From assembly GCF_014650915.1 (NCBI RefSeq), contig NZ_BMVW01000005.1:248001-312000 (forward strand): a stretch of 64,000 nt of DNA, written 5' to 3'. The notes under the pieces are model-generated. The model was not told the DNA's origin, searched no databases, and was given only the letters and a program-made list of their open reading frames with translations. Shown here in pieces: positions 7,580-16,253 of this stretch. The position numbers and the translations under genes were made by a program. Positions within the stretch are counted from its first letter, which is position 1, and each line of letters opens with the position of its first letter. The DNA is from Streptomyces poonensis (lineage in GTDB: Bacteria > Actinomycetota > Actinomycetes > Streptomycetales > Streptomycetaceae).

Positions 7580-8451
7580 TTGGGGGCTCCCGGGAAATCG
7601 GTGGTGATGGACGCCGCGTGGGCGGTCCAGGGGTCGGTGACCGTCTTGGAGACATGGACCCTGAGGTCCCAGCCGTGGCGGTCGGAGATCTCGTCGAGCT
7701 GGGCGGCGGCCAGCTCGCACCAGGGCCACTCGGTGGCCCAGTGCGCCGCGTCGAGCAGCGCGAGAGGAGTGTCGGCAGTGCTGTGAGCACTGCGGGCGCG
7801 GGCTTCCGACACCGGGTGGTGGCGCAGGTCCGCGGTCAGGAAGGCATCGACGCCCGCGGCCCGTACGGCGTCGAAGAGGCTGTCGCCGCTGCCGCCGCTC
7901 ACGGCGACCGTGCGCACGAGCGCGTCCGGATCACCGGCTACGCGGATGCCCTGCGCGGTGGCGGGCAGCCGCTCGGCGGCCCGGGCGGCGAACTCCCGCA
8001 CGGTCAGCGGGTGGTCCAGTGCGCAGACCCGGCCGAGGCCGCGGCAGCCGGTGGCGTCCGTGGGGTCCGGCACGAGGGGGCGCACGACCCGCAGGTCCAG
8101 GGCGCCGGCGAGCGCGTCGCTGACGCCCGGGTCGGCCGTGTCGGCGTTGGTGTGGGCGACGTGCAGCGCGACATCGTTCTTGATCAGGGTGTGCACGACG
8201 CGGCCCTTGAAGGTCGAGGCCGCCACCGTCGTCGTACCGCGCAGGTAGAGGGGGTGGTGGGTGACCAGCAGGTCGGCGCCGAGCTTCACCGCCTCGTCCG
8301 CGATCTCCTGGACCGGGTCGACGGCGAACAGCACACGGGAGACGTCCTGGTCGGGATCGCCGCAGACCGTACCGACCGCGTCCCACGCCTCGGCCCGCTC
8401 GGGGGGCCAGAGGGCGTCGAGCGCGGCGATGACTTCAGACAGACGGGGCAC
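7576..8451 (-). CDS. NIF3-like dinuclear metal centre protein (GTP cyclohydrolase I type 2 family)
   Basis: Protein of 291 residues in the NIF3 family, which forms hexamers with a two-metal site. Metal-binding motifs are visible: LLVTHHPLYLRG, HVAHTNADTA and, near the end, LLDAAHWATEW. The biochemical role is debated (GTP cyclohydrolase-like, metal chaperone). It is the first gene of the NIF3 / zinc ribbon / RNase H-phosphatase operon, and its stop overlaps the CTG start of the next gene. The start is a GTG at the conserved PRLSEVIAALD; the much longer upstream frame is non-coding low-complexity sequence antisense to the next gene. Confidence 0.92.
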   Translation of the reverse strand: MPRLSEVIAALDALWPPERAEAWDAVGTVCGDPDQDVSRVLFAVDPVQEIADEAVKLGADLLVTHHPLYLRGTTTVAASTFKGRVVHTLIKNDVALHVAHTNADTADPGVSDALAGALDLRVVRPLVPDPTDATGCRGLGRVCALDHPLTVREFAARAAERLPATAQGIRVAGDPDALVRTVAVSGGSGDSLFDAVRAAGVDAFLTADLRHHPVSEARARSAHSTADTPLALLDAAHWATEWPWCELAAAQLDEISDRHGWDLRVHVSKTVTDPWTAHAASITTDFPGAPN

Positions 8452-8618
8452 GGGGAAAAGGCTACCTGTCTTCCTCCGGTGCCCGGCCGGCCGTCGGTCA
8501 CTTGACCAGTGGCGTCCCGCGATCGCCCGCTTCCCGGCCCCGGCAGCACACCGGTCCCTGTTTGCCCGGATGAATTGCGGTACGACCCTCCTTATGTGTG
8601 AAGCGGCTGCCCTGCCGG

Positions 8619-8648
8619 TTCCACGCCCGCGCGTACGAAAACTAGCGT
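8619..8648 (+). promoter_or_regulatory. Putative vegetative promoter
   Basis: TTCCAC (8619-8624), an 18-bp spacer and TAGCGT (8643-8648) resemble a sigma-HrdB promoter, followed by a clear GGAGG (8656-8660) before the ATG at 8671. The shared 219-bp gap upstream of NIF3 holds nothing else I recognise. Confidence 0.45.
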
Positions 8649-8670
8649 CATAGCCGGAGGTGACCGAACG

Positions 8671-10086
8671 ATGACGGTCTGTGCATCCACCGGGGCCGGG
8701 CTCGCGGACCCGTCCGGGCAGGGGGTACCCGCGCTCCCGGCCGCCGGGTACGGCGACGACCCGTACGCGGGGCACGGTGACGGCGGCCCCTACGCGGGGC
8801 ACGGCGGCCACCCGTGCCCGCGGCCCGGATGCGTGATCAGCTCCGGCGGGACGTACGCCGCGCGCCTCGCCCACGCGGGGGGTGAGTCCTGGTACCCGGA
8901 GCGCTGGACCCTGGACGGCCCCGAGCCCTACGCGGTGCCGCTGCCCGCCGGCCAGCCGGAGGAGCCCGGTACCGAGGTGCACCCGATGGGCGACGGACGG
9001 GTGCTGGTCCACCGGGTCGCGAGCGGGCGGCACATGTTCTCGCTGCTGTACCCGGCCGGTCCCGGGACCGGCGAGCTGCCGCTCGGCGGGGTCGAGTGCT
9101 CGGATCCCTCGGCCGCGCTGTGGCTGCTGCCGCCCGCCCCGGGCGGGGAGCGGGCGTACGCCCTCGCCGCGGGCCCGCGGTCGACGGCGGTGTGGCTCGT
9201 GGTGGGCGGGGCGTTCGGTCCCGAGCAGCTGGCGGAGGTGCCCGGGCACTGCTCGGGCGGGGTGTGGCTGGACCGTACGGGACGGCTCCTCGCCCTCGAC
9301 CGGCTGCTGGACGGCCGGACGAAGACGGTGGTGGTGGACCTGGAGCGGGCCGGCGAGGCATCCCCGCTGCTGCAGATCGCGGACCACAGCGACGACCGGC
9401 TGCTGCTCGCGGACCCGTACAGCGGGCTGCTCGTGATCCGCTCGGACGCGCCGTCGCCGGGCCGTGCCCGCCTCGGCTGGGGGGTGCTGGGCAGCGCGCT
9501 GCCGGTCCGCTTCCCGGAGTGCCTGCGGCTGCGGGACTGCGCGGTGCTGCCGTTCGCGATCCAGCCCGGGGAGGTGCTCACCCCGGAGAACTGCGCGGTG
9601 GCCCTGCGGATCGACAGCGCGGCCGGGAGCTGGGTGGGCACCTGGCGGCCGGGCGAGGGCCGGGTGCACCATCTGCCTCCGCCCGAGGGATGGTTGACGG
9701 GTTCCGGGCTGCTGACGAGGGACGGGGTGCTCGGTCTGCCGTACGCGACGAGGGCGGTGCCGTGCGGGGTGTCCTGGGTGGGGGTACCGGCGGGGGCGGG
9801 GGCCGTTGCGCCGGGGGCCTGCGCGGGCGGTGGTACGGCGCCGGTGCAGGCGTCGCCTCCCCTCTCGGTACCGGCTTCGGTTCCGGTACCGGCTGTCCCG
9901 GAGCCGGTCGCCCCGCGGCCGGTGCCGTTGCAGGAGGCGCCGCTGCGGGGGCGCGTGGGGCTGCCTGCGGCGAACAAACCCACCGCATCCGCCCCATCCA
10001 CCGCATCCGCCGCGTACGTCGCATCCGCCGCCGCGTACGCCGCACCGCACATGGGCGGCGTCGGAACCCGCACGGAGGCCCGTTAA
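8671..10086 (+). CDS. Conserved Streptomyces protein, beta-propeller-like, unknown function
   Basis: Protein of 471 residues with no signal peptide or membrane helix. An N-terminal Gly/Asp/Tyr repeat (DDPYAGHGDGGPYAGHGG) is followed by about 330 residues of regularly spaced beta-strand patterns such as GRVLVHRVASGRHMFSLLY and GGVWLDRTGRLLALDR, suggesting WD40-like propeller blades. The C-terminal 100 residues are Ala/Pro/Val rich and low in complexity. The DNA encoding the tail carries repeated CCGCATCC/CCGCGTACG blocks (about 9984-10050). It has good RBS and codon bias, so it is a real gene. No enzymatic motif was found. Confidence 0.8.
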   Translation: MTVCASTGAGLADPSGQGVPALPAAGYGDDPYAGHGDGGPYAGHGGHPCPRPGCVISSGGTYAARLAHAGGESWYPERWTLDGPEPYAVPLPAGQPEEPGTEVHPMGDGRVLVHRVASGRHMFSLLYPAGPGTGELPLGGVECSDPSAALWLLPPAPGGERAYALAAGPRSTAVWLVVGGAFGPEQLAEVPGHCSGGVWLDRTGRLLALDRLLDGRTKTVVVDLERAGEASPLLQIADHSDDRLLLADPYSGLLVIRSDAPSPGRARLGWGVLGSALPVRFPECLRLRDCAVLPFAIQPGEVLTPENCAVALRIDSAAGSWVGTWRPGEGRVHHLPPPEGWLTGSGLLTRDGVLGLPYATRAVPCGVSWVGVPAGAGAVAPGACAGGGTAPVQASPPLSVPASVPVPAVPEPVAPRPVPLQEAPLRGRVGLPAANKPTASAPSTASAAYVASAAAYAAPHMGGVGTRTEAR

Positions 10087-10130
10087 AATCACCCGCCTGT
10101 ACGAATAATGCTGTTGGGGGACATTTACAG

Positions 10131-10307
10131 ATGAGCGACGTGCACACCACGGAACCGCCCGCCGCCCACGCCGAGTCGCAGGCCCAGGACCTCCTGGGCC
10201 ACGGACGGCACCGCGGCTCGGTCAGTGCCGAGGACGCCGAGGCGACACCGCGCGGACGGCACCGCAAGCCGGCCGAGCAGCACGAACCGGCCGAGTCGGC
10301 CGCCTGA
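10131..10307 (+). CDS. Small conserved hydrophilic protein (58 residues)
   Basis: Very small, strongly charged protein with no hydrophobic segment; it contains two similar blocks, HGRHRGSVSAEDAEATP and RGRHRKPAEQHEPAES. GGGGGAC lies about 9 nt before the ATG, and the frame keeps Streptomyces codon bias to the stop. It is 44 bp downstream of the propeller-like gene and is followed at once by a perfect hairpin, so it ends a transcript. I do not recognise a function. Confidence 0.7.
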   Translation: MSDVHTTEPPAAHAESQAQDLLGHGRHRGSVSAEDAEATPRGRHRKPAEQHEPAESAA

Positions 10308-10333
10308 GCCGGGCGGTACGGCGCACCGGCGCC

Positions 10334-10370
10334 CGGCCCCGCCCGTCGTGTTCGACGACGGGCGGGGCCG
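10334..10370. terminator. Perfect 16-bp hairpin, bidirectional terminator
   Basis: CGGCCCCGCCCGTCGT (10334-10349) pairs perfectly with ACGACGGGCGGGGCCG (10355-10370) across a 5-nt loop. It lies between convergent genes that end at 10307 and 10378. There is no long T tract, as is usual for Streptomyces. Confidence 0.85.
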
Positions 10371-10377
10371 TTCCCGT

Positions 10378-11241
10378 TCACACGTGTTCGACGACGGTGT
10401 CGGCGAGCACCGGGGCGTCGCCCCGCTCGGCCGCCGTCACCGAGACCTGGACCGTGCCCTCGCCCCGCCGCCACATCCGGACGCGCAGGGTCTCGCCCGG
10501 GAAGACCACCCCGGCGAAGCGCGTGCCGTAGGCGCGGATCCGGGTCACGTCCCCGCCGAGCAGCGTGTCGACGACAGCCTTCAGCGTGATCCCGTAGGTG
10601 CACAGCCCGTGCAGGACGGGCCGCTCGAACCCGGCGCGCCGCGCGAAGGCGGGGTCCGCGTGCAGCGGGTTCCGGTCGCCGGAGAGCCGGTACAGCAACG
10701 CCTGGTCCTCCCGGACGGGCCGCTCGACCAGCCGGTCCGGCGGGCCCGACGGCAGGTCGGGCGGGCTGCCGGACGGGCCGCGCCCGCCGCCCCAGCCGCC
10801 CTCCCCGCGGACGAAGATCCGGGCGTCGTCCGTCCACAGCGGCCCGTCCGCGTCGGCGACCTCGGTGCGCAGGACGAGCACCGCGGCCTTCCCCTTGTCG
10901 TGGACGGCGGTGATGCGCGAGGTGGTGACGGCCCTGCCCGCGACGGGGATCGGACGGTGCACGGCGATCGTCTGGCCGCCGTGCAGCACCCGCGCCAGGT
11001 CGACGTCGACACCGGGCGCCGACAGGCCACGGATCACTCCGGGGGGCCCGCCGCCCGCGACGGTGGCGAAGGCGGGCAGGACGTGCAGCCGGGACTCCAG
11101 CGTGTAACGCAGTTCGCCGGGGTCGGTCGCGGGGACGCCGGCGCCGATGCCGAGGTGGTAGAGCTGGACGTCCTCGGGGGTCCAGGTGATCTCGGCGGTG
11201 CGGGGCGGGGCGTCAAGGGCCTTGGCTGCGTCGATGGGCAT
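10378..11241 (-). CDS. MaoC-family enoyl-CoA hydratase (hydratase 2)
   Basis: Protein of 287 residues with the double hot-dog layout of R-specific enoyl-CoA hydratases. The N-terminal half is a degenerate hot-dog domain, and the C-terminal half carries the hydratase 2 signature LSGDRNPLHADPAFARRAGF, with the catalytic Asp and His, then PVLHGLCTYG. It should hydrate trans-2-enoyl-CoA to (R)-3-hydroxyacyl-CoA in fatty acid or polyketide-related metabolism. The start ATG has AGGAACT upstream. It is monocistronic, ends at a strong terminator and is divergent from an ABC ATPase remnant. Confidence 0.9.
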   Translation of the reverse strand: MPIDAAKALDAPPRTAEITWTPEDVQLYHLGIGAGVPATDPGELRYTLESRLHVLPAFATVAGGGPPGVIRGLSAPGVDVDLARVLHGGQTIAVHRPIPVAGRAVTTSRITAVHDKGKAAVLVLRTEVADADGPLWTDDARIFVRGEGGWGGGRGPSGSPPDLPSGPPDRLVERPVREDQALLYRLSGDRNPLHADPAFARRAGFERPVLHGLCTYGITLKAVVDTLLGGDVTRIRAYGTRFAGVVFPGETLRVRMWRRGEGTVQVSVTAAERGDAPVLADTVVEHV

Positions 11242-11364
11242 GGAGTTCCTTGTACCGCCCGGTCGCCGACGACCCCAGTGGCGGGTCCGGTGACATTTGT
11301 CCTGCCCGGCTCCGTACGAGCGCATCTGCCGCGGCCCGCCCCCGGGTCCGTATGCGTCGTGGCC

Positions 11365-11736
11365 ATGACGAAGACAGACGGGACGCGGACGCCGGAGGCA
11401 CCGGCCGTGTCCTTCACGGGGGCGGTCAAGTCGTACGGCGCCGTACGGGCCGTGGACGGCGTGGATCTGACCGTGGCGCGCCGGGAGACGGCCGCCCTCG
11501 ACGTGGAGGCGCGGCACGCGTTCTGGGCGTCGATGCGGGCGTACGCGGAGCGCGGCCGCACCGTGCTGTTCTCCACGCACTACCTGGACGAGGCCGACGC
11601 GTACCCCGATCGCATCGTCGTCGTCGACCGCGGCCGGGTCGTGGCCGACGGCACCGGTGAGCAGCTGCGCCGGGCGGCGGGCGGGAATCTCGTCTCCGTC
11701 GACCTGGCGGGCCTCGGCGGACGCCCTGCCGCGTAG
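11365..11736 (+). pseudogene. Truncated ABC transporter ATP-binding subunit (internal deletion)
   Basis: The N-terminus (VSFTGAVKSYGAVRAVDGVDL) and C-terminus (GRTVLFSTHYLDEADAYPDR, then a D-loop/H-loop tail) are typical of drug-efflux ABC ATPases. The sequence jumps from DLTVARRETA straight to ALDVEARHAFW. The Walker A loop, Q-loop, LSGGQ signature and Walker B, about 100-120 residues, are missing in frame. What is left (123 residues) cannot bind ATP. Relatives are normally about 300 residues and are followed by a permease, a histidine kinase and a LuxR response regulator, of which only a piece of the last survives here. Confidence 0.85.
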
Positions 11737-11739
11737 CTC

Positions 11740-11943
11740 GGACTGCTGCCCGGTGGCCCGACGTGGCGCTGCTGTACATCGCCTCCGCGGTCGGGCGACC
11801 GTCGCCGACATGGCCGCGAGGCTCCACCTCCCCCAGTCCACCGTGCGCAACTACCTCTCCTCCGCCATCGGCAAGACGGGCACCCGCAACCGCATGGACG
11901 CATGGAGGCGATGCGGGAGGCCCGCCATCAGGGTTGGCTCTGA
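11740..11943 (+). pseudogene. LuxR-type response regulator remnant (DNA-binding end only)
   Basis: The frame beginning GRATVADMAARLHLPQSTV and continuing RNYLSSAIGKTGTRNRMDA is the LuxR helix-turn-helix of NarL/DesR-type response regulators. The receiver domain is absent. After RMDA an 8-bp near-duplication (ATGGACGC followed by ATGGAGGC at 11894-11909) shifts the frame, and the genuine C-terminus MEAMREARHQGWL continues in the next frame to TGA at 11943. Taken with the gutted ABC ATPase just upstream, this is the tail of a decayed operon. Confidence 0.75.
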
Positions 11944-13400
11944 GGCCGGCCCTGAGGCTGACGGAGCTGCCGCGGCAGCCACGCCAGCATCAGCAGCGTC
12001 GCCGCGAGCAGCACGGTCCCGCCCGTACGGAACACCAGCGCGTACCCGGCCGCGAGCGCCTCCGCCGACGCCGGACCGCCGCCCGCGGACGCCGTACCCG
12101 TACGGGACGCAGCGACGGTCGACATGACGGCCAGGCCCAGCGAACCGCCCATCGTGCGCGAGGTGTTGACCAGCCCGGAGACCAGTCCGGCGTCGCCCGG
12201 CGCCGCCCCGGACGTGGCGAGCGCGGCGAGCGGGGTCGACGCCAGGCCCGCGCCCGTCATCATCAGCACGCCGGGGATCATGATCGCGGTCAGGTACGCG
12301 CCGTCCGCCGTCATCGTCGACTGCCAGCCGAACCCGGCGGCGGACACCAGCATTCCGAGGACCACGACGTGCCGCGCCCCCAGCGTCCGCATCAGCCGCG
12401 GCGCGGTCTTGGCGCCCAGCACCACCGCCAGCGAACTCGGCATACTGGCGAGCCCGGCCTCCAGCGGGGTGTAGCCGAGCACGTTCTGCGCGTACAGCGT
12501 GATGAAGTACCACATGCAGAAGGTCACCGAGCCGGACAGGAACATCGCCGCGTTCGCCGACGCCACCGACCGCAGCCGCAGCAGTTTCGGCGGCATCAGC
12601 GGTGCCGCGGTGCGCGCCTCGACGGCGAGGAAGGCACCGATCAGTGCCGGTCCGGCGAGCAGCGGCACGAGCGCCGACGCCGCCGCCCAGCCCTCGGCCT
12701 CCGTCTGCACGATGCCGTAGGCCAGGGTCGCGAGACCGGCCGTCACCAGGACCGCGCCGGGGAGGTCGAGCCGCCGCCCGTCCCCGGCCCGGCTCTCCAC
12801 GAGCCACCGGAGGGAGCCGGCCAGGACGACGGCCCCTACCGGCACGTTGATGAGGAGCACCCACCGCCAGGACAGGAAGTCCACCAGAACACCGCCGACC
12901 AGGCCGCCCGCGGCTCCGCCGCCCGCGCCGACCGCCATCCAGGTCGCTATGGCACGCGCGCGTGCCGGTCCCTCCGGTACGGCCGCGGTGAGGATGGTGA
13001 GCGTGGCGGGGGCGAGCACCGCGGCGCCCAGCCCCTGCGCGGCGCGGGCCGCGAGCAGCTGCCATCCGTCCTGGGCGAGCCCGCCGCCCAGCGACGCCAG
13101 CGTGAAGACGGCGAGCCCGACCAGGAACATCCGCTTGCGCCCGTAGAGGTCGCCGGCCCGCCCGCCGAGCAGCATGAAGCCGGCGAAGGCGATCGTGTAC
13201 GCGTTCACCACCCACTGGAGTCCCGTGTCGCCGAGCCCGAGGTCGGTGCGCATGGAGGGCAGGGCCACATTGACGACGGACACGTCCAGGACGACGAGGA
13301 ACTGCCCGGAACACGCGAGCGCCACCAGGAGCCAGGTGGGCGGCGGCATGATACGGCTGGGGGTACGGGTTTCTGCAGCGGCACGGAGCATGCGTGTCAT
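11928..13400 (-). CDS. DHA2-family MFS drug exporter
   Basis: Proton-driven exporter of 490 residues with 14 hydrophobic helices. Motif C-like sequence in helix 5 and the loop 2-3 motif GGRAGDLYGRKRMF place it in the EmrB/QacA/LfrA group. Helix 1 has FLVVLDVSVVNVALP, with the membrane Asp typical of the family. Likely substrates are hydrophobic or cationic drugs. Its last 16 bp overlap the dead response-regulator remnant on the other strand, so its 3' end may have been set by that rearrangement. No regulator gene is adjacent. Confidence 0.92.
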   Translation of the reverse strand: MTRMLRAAAETRTPSRIMPPPTWLLVALACSGQFLVVLDVSVVNVALPSMRTDLGLGDTGLQWVVNAYTIAFAGFMLLGGRAGDLYGRKRMFLVGLAVFTLASLGGGLAQDGWQLLAARAAQGLGAAVLAPATLTILTAAVPEGPARARAIATWMAVGAGGGAAGGLVGGVLVDFLSWRWVLLINVPVGAVVLAGSLRWLVESRAGDGRRLDLPGAVLVTAGLATLAYGIVQTEAEGWAAASALVPLLAGPALIGAFLAVEARTAAPLMPPKLLRLRSVASANAAMFLSGSVTFCMWYFITLYAQNVLGYTPLEAGLASMPSSLAVVLGAKTAPRLMRTLGARHVVVLGMLVSAAGFGWQSTMTADGAYLTAIMIPGVLMMTGAGLASTPLAALATSGAAPGDAGLVSGLVNTSRTMGGSLGLAVMSTVAASRTGTASAGGGPASAEALAAGYALVFRTGGTVLLAATLLMLAWLPRQLRQPQGRPQSQP

Positions 13401-13578
13401 GTTCTCAACGACGGTCGCTCATGGCACGGGACTTTCGCCGCACGCGGACTCGTCCTCGGGAACCAGGCCGGTCGCGTCGTGACCCCCGCCGCGGGCCCGG
13501 TCCGGGGGTAGGGCAGCATGGGCCGCCGTCCCGCCCCCATCCACGGCACGCACAGCACCCGCACGACGGAGGAACCCC

Positions 13579-14229
13579 ATGCCCACAGCACCCGAGCCGG
13601 AGATCCTCGCCGCCTTCGAGGCCGCGAAGGGGTTCATGCCCGTACGGGAGGGCCTCGCGCTGTACGAGGCGGCCGTCGGCGCGGGGCGGCTGGGGCTGCC
13701 CCTCCTGGAGGTCGGCACGTACTGCGGCCGCTCCACGATCCTGCTCGCCGACGCGGCCCGCCGGTCCGGGGTCACCGCGATCACGGTGGACCACCACCGG
13801 GGCAGCGAGGAGCAGCAGCCGGGCTGGGACTACCACGACCCGTCCACCGTGGACCCCGAGGTGGGCCTCATGGACACGCTCCCCACGTTCCGCCGCACCC
13901 TGCGCAAGGCGGGTCTGGAGGACCACGTGGTGGCGGTGGTCGGCCGCTCCCCGCAGGTGGCGGCCTTCTGGCGGTCCCCGCTCGGCTTCGTCTTCGTCGA
14001 CGGCGGCCACACCGACGAGCACGCCGGCGCCGACTACGAGGGCTGGGCCCCGCACGTGGCCGAGGGCGGGCTGCTGGTCATCCACGACGTCTTCCCGGAA
14101 CCGGAGGACGAGTTCACCGGCCAGGCCCCGTACCGCGTCTACCTCCGGGCCCTGGACTCCGGCGCCTTCGAGGAGGTGTCGGCGACGGACTCGCTGCGGG
14201 TGCTGCGGCGGACGGGGGCCGGGATCTGA
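13579..14229 (+). CDS. Class I SAM-dependent methyltransferase (methyltransf_24 type)
   Basis: Protein of 216 residues with a Rossmann-type SAM site: LPLLEVGTYCGRSTILLA is motif I, and VFVDGGHTDEHAGADY with GGLLVIHDVF provides the strand 4-5 acids. It resembles O-methyltransferases of the CmcI/TylF side-branch in size and motif spacing; the substrate is unknown. GGAGGAA sits 5 nt before the ATG. It stands alone, divergent from a DHA2 exporter and convergent with a small membrane protein. Confidence 0.85.
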   Translation: MPTAPEPEILAAFEAAKGFMPVREGLALYEAAVGAGRLGLPLLEVGTYCGRSTILLADAARRSGVTAITVDHHRGSEEQQPGWDYHDPSTVDPEVGLMDTLPTFRRTLRKAGLEDHVVAVVGRSPQVAAFWRSPLGFVFVDGGHTDEHAGADYEGWAPHVAEGGLLVIHDVFPEPEDEFTGQAPYRVYLRALDSGAFEEVSATDSLRVLRRTGAGI

Positions 14230-14250
14230 CGGTACGTCGGCAGTACCGTT

Positions 14251-14943
14251 TCAGCGCACGAGCAGCCACACCGTGACCGCCACCAGCACGAGCATGAGCA
14301 CGAGCGCTACGGCGGCGACCGGGGAACGCCGAGCCGGCGGTGGACGGAAGACCCCTCCCGCCGGCGGCGGGCCCATCACGTCCCGCGGGGCGCCGAGTTG
14401 CACCGGATGCGGGTCGACGACGGGTGCCACCGGTGTGCGCCACCGACCCGCGCCGTCGGCACCCACCGCCCAGGACTGGAGCCGCCCGTTCGCCAGTCGG
14501 CGCCACCGCTTCCCCCCGGCGTCCGTGAACTCGGCGGAACACAGCAGCGGAGAGGGCGGCGCCTCAGTGGCGGCAACCGGAGGAAGCTGCGTCCGGACCG
14601 TCCCACCGGCCGGCAGCAGCACGCTCTGCCGGCCCAGGGGCACCCCGTCATAACAGAGCGTCACCCCTTGCAACGGTTGATTGCTGGTGTTGGCCGCCTC
14701 CAGCCACCACTGCACATAGCCGTCCACGAGCGGCGACGGGCTGCTGGTCAGCGTCATCTGGAGCATCGACGGCTGGACCAGCGTCTCCCGCTCGTCGGCT
14801 TCCTGCTCCCGCCGCTCGACACGGCGCTCGCGTTCGGCGAGCCGCTCGGCCTGCCGGACGTTGTGGCGGTGTACGGCGACGCTCAGGGCGAGCGACGAGA
14901 CACCCACCACGGCTCCGACGACCGCGATCACCACCTCCAGCAC
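14251..14943 (-). CDS. Bitopic membrane protein of unknown function
   Basis: Hydrophobic helices lie at both ends: LEVVIAVVGAVVGVSSLALS at the start and VAAVALVLMLVLVAVTVWLL at the very C-terminus. The N-terminal one is followed by a charged coiled coil (AERLAERERRVERREQEA). The middle part has an immunoglobulin-like beta pattern (WWLEAANTSNQPLQGVTL). I chose the GTG before LEVVIAV as start; a longer reading from GTG at 15003 adds 20 residues that do not look like a natural N-terminus. Neither start has a good Shine-Dalgarno, so the start is uncertain. I do not recognise the family. Confidence 0.7.
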   Translation of the reverse strand: MLEVVIAVVGAVVGVSSLALSVAVHRHNVRQAERLAERERRVERREQEADERETLVQPSMLQMTLTSSPSPLVDGYVQWWLEAANTSNQPLQGVTLCYDGVPLGRQSVLLPAGGTVRTQLPPVAATEAPPSPLLCSAEFTDAGGKRWRRLANGRLQSWAVGADGAGRWRTPVAPVVDPHPVQLGAPRDVMGPPPAGGVFRPPPARRSPVAAVALVLMLVLVAVTVWLLVR

Positions 14944-15091
14944 TCTCGTACTGTGCCCCGCGCACGCCCGTCCGGTCCATATCTCACCGGTCACTTCCCG
15001 CACAGAGATGTCACCGTTTCCCGCACGGGCACATCACCCGAGGAGCGCAGGCGCCCTGCGGGCCGCCGGGCCGGGTCGTATGGTGACTGAC

Positions 15092-16084
15092 GTGTCGTAC
15101 GTAGGACCGGACTTCGAACCGACCCCGCCCCGCCGCTCGTTCCTGCGGCGCCCGCTGACCGTCGCGGTGGCCGCGCTGGTGCCGGGTGCCCTGGCGGGAT
15201 GGCTGCTGTGGCAGGCCACGGGCGCCCCTGACGCGGGGGGCGACGACGGTGGTACGGCGGCGGCGTCCGCGTCGTCGTCCGCGGCCACCGCACCGGCGTC
15301 CGGTGAGCCGACGGACCCGGGGACCCGCTCCTCGCCGGACAGGACGCCGACCGACGGCGGCAGGAAGCCGAGCGCCTCCGCCGGCAGCGCCTCTGCGCCC
15401 GTCGCCTCCGGTCCTCTCAAGGGCAAGGTCGTCGTCATCGATCCCGGTCACAACCCCGGCAACTTCCGGCACACCACCGAGATCAACCGCCAGGTGGACA
15501 TCGGGACGAACAGCAAGGAGTGCGACACCACGGGGACGTCCACCAACTCCGGTTACGCGGAGGCCGACTTCACGCTGGACGTGGCGCGGCGGCTGCGTAC
15601 CGTCCTGGAAGAGCAGGGCGTGACCGTGAAGTTCACGCAGGACGGCGACCGGGCGTGGGGGCCGTGCGTCGACGAGCGGGCGCGGATCGGGAACGAGGCG
15701 GGGGCCGACGCCGTGGTGTCGATCCACGCCGACGGGTCCGCGGCCGGCAACCGCGGCTTCCATGTGATCCTGCCGGGCGCCGTGCACGAGGGCGCCGCCG
15801 ACACCCGGCCGATCACCGGGCCGTCCCGGGAGCTGGGCGAGCGGATCGCGGGCCGGTTCGTGGCCGTGACGGGCAGCGCGCCGTCCAACTACGTGGGCGG
15901 CGGCACCGGGCTGGACACCCGGACGGACCTGGGCGGTCTCAATCTCTCGACGGTTCCCAAGGTGTTCATCGAGTGCGGCAACATGCGGGACGGCCAGGAC
16001 GCGGCGCGGCTGACCAGCGGCGCCTGGCGGCAGAAGGCGGCACAGGGCATCTCTGAGGGAATCGTGAGTTTCCTGCGCACGTAA
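15092..16084 (+). CDS. N-acetylmuramoyl-L-alanine amidase (Amidase_3, membrane-anchored)
   Basis: Zinc amidase that cuts the bond between muramic acid and the peptide stem of peptidoglycan. A short cytosolic Arg-rich start and one helix (LTVAVAALVPGALAGWLLW) anchor or export it, then comes a Ser/Ala/Pro linker of about 80 residues. The catalytic domain holds the zinc ligands in VVIDPGHNPGN, SGYAEADFTLDVA and VSIHADGSA, and the catalytic Glu in VFIECGNM. I prefer the GTG at 15092 because TATGGT ends 7 nt before it, as for other leaderless genes here. ATG at 15080 is the alternative and adds four residues. Confidence 0.9.
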   Translation: MSYVGPDFEPTPPRRSFLRRPLTVAVAALVPGALAGWLLWQATGAPDAGGDDGGTAAASASSSAATAPASGEPTDPGTRSSPDRTPTDGGRKPSASAGSASAPVASGPLKGKVVVIDPGHNPGNFRHTTEINRQVDIGTNSKECDTTGTSTNSGYAEADFTLDVARRLRTVLEEQGVTVKFTQDGDRAWGPCVDERARIGNEAGADAVVSIHADGSAAGNRGFHVILPGAVHEGAADTRPITGPSRELGERIAGRFVAVTGSAPSNYVGGGTGLDTRTDLGGLNLSTVPKVFIECGNMRDGQDAARLTSGAWRQKAAQGISEGIVSFLRT

Positions 16085-16253
16085 CGGGCGAGTCGTGATC
16101 AGCGCGTCGATCCCGGCGGACAGCCTCGTCAGGCGGGCGATAAGGTCGTCCTGTGACGAGGGGCCACCCCCGCGCTTCGCACCACGGCCCAGCCGGCGAC
16201 ATGGTGTCAGCGACGCCTCCACCGATGACGAGACGACTGACGAAGGACCTGAA

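Noticed and set aside
7576..10092. An 838-codon open frame on the minus strand running back from NIF3 over the propeller-like gene
   Set aside because: Only the NIF3 part has family motifs. The rest is Arg/Pro/Gly-rich antisense of a coding gene, a usual high-GC artefact.
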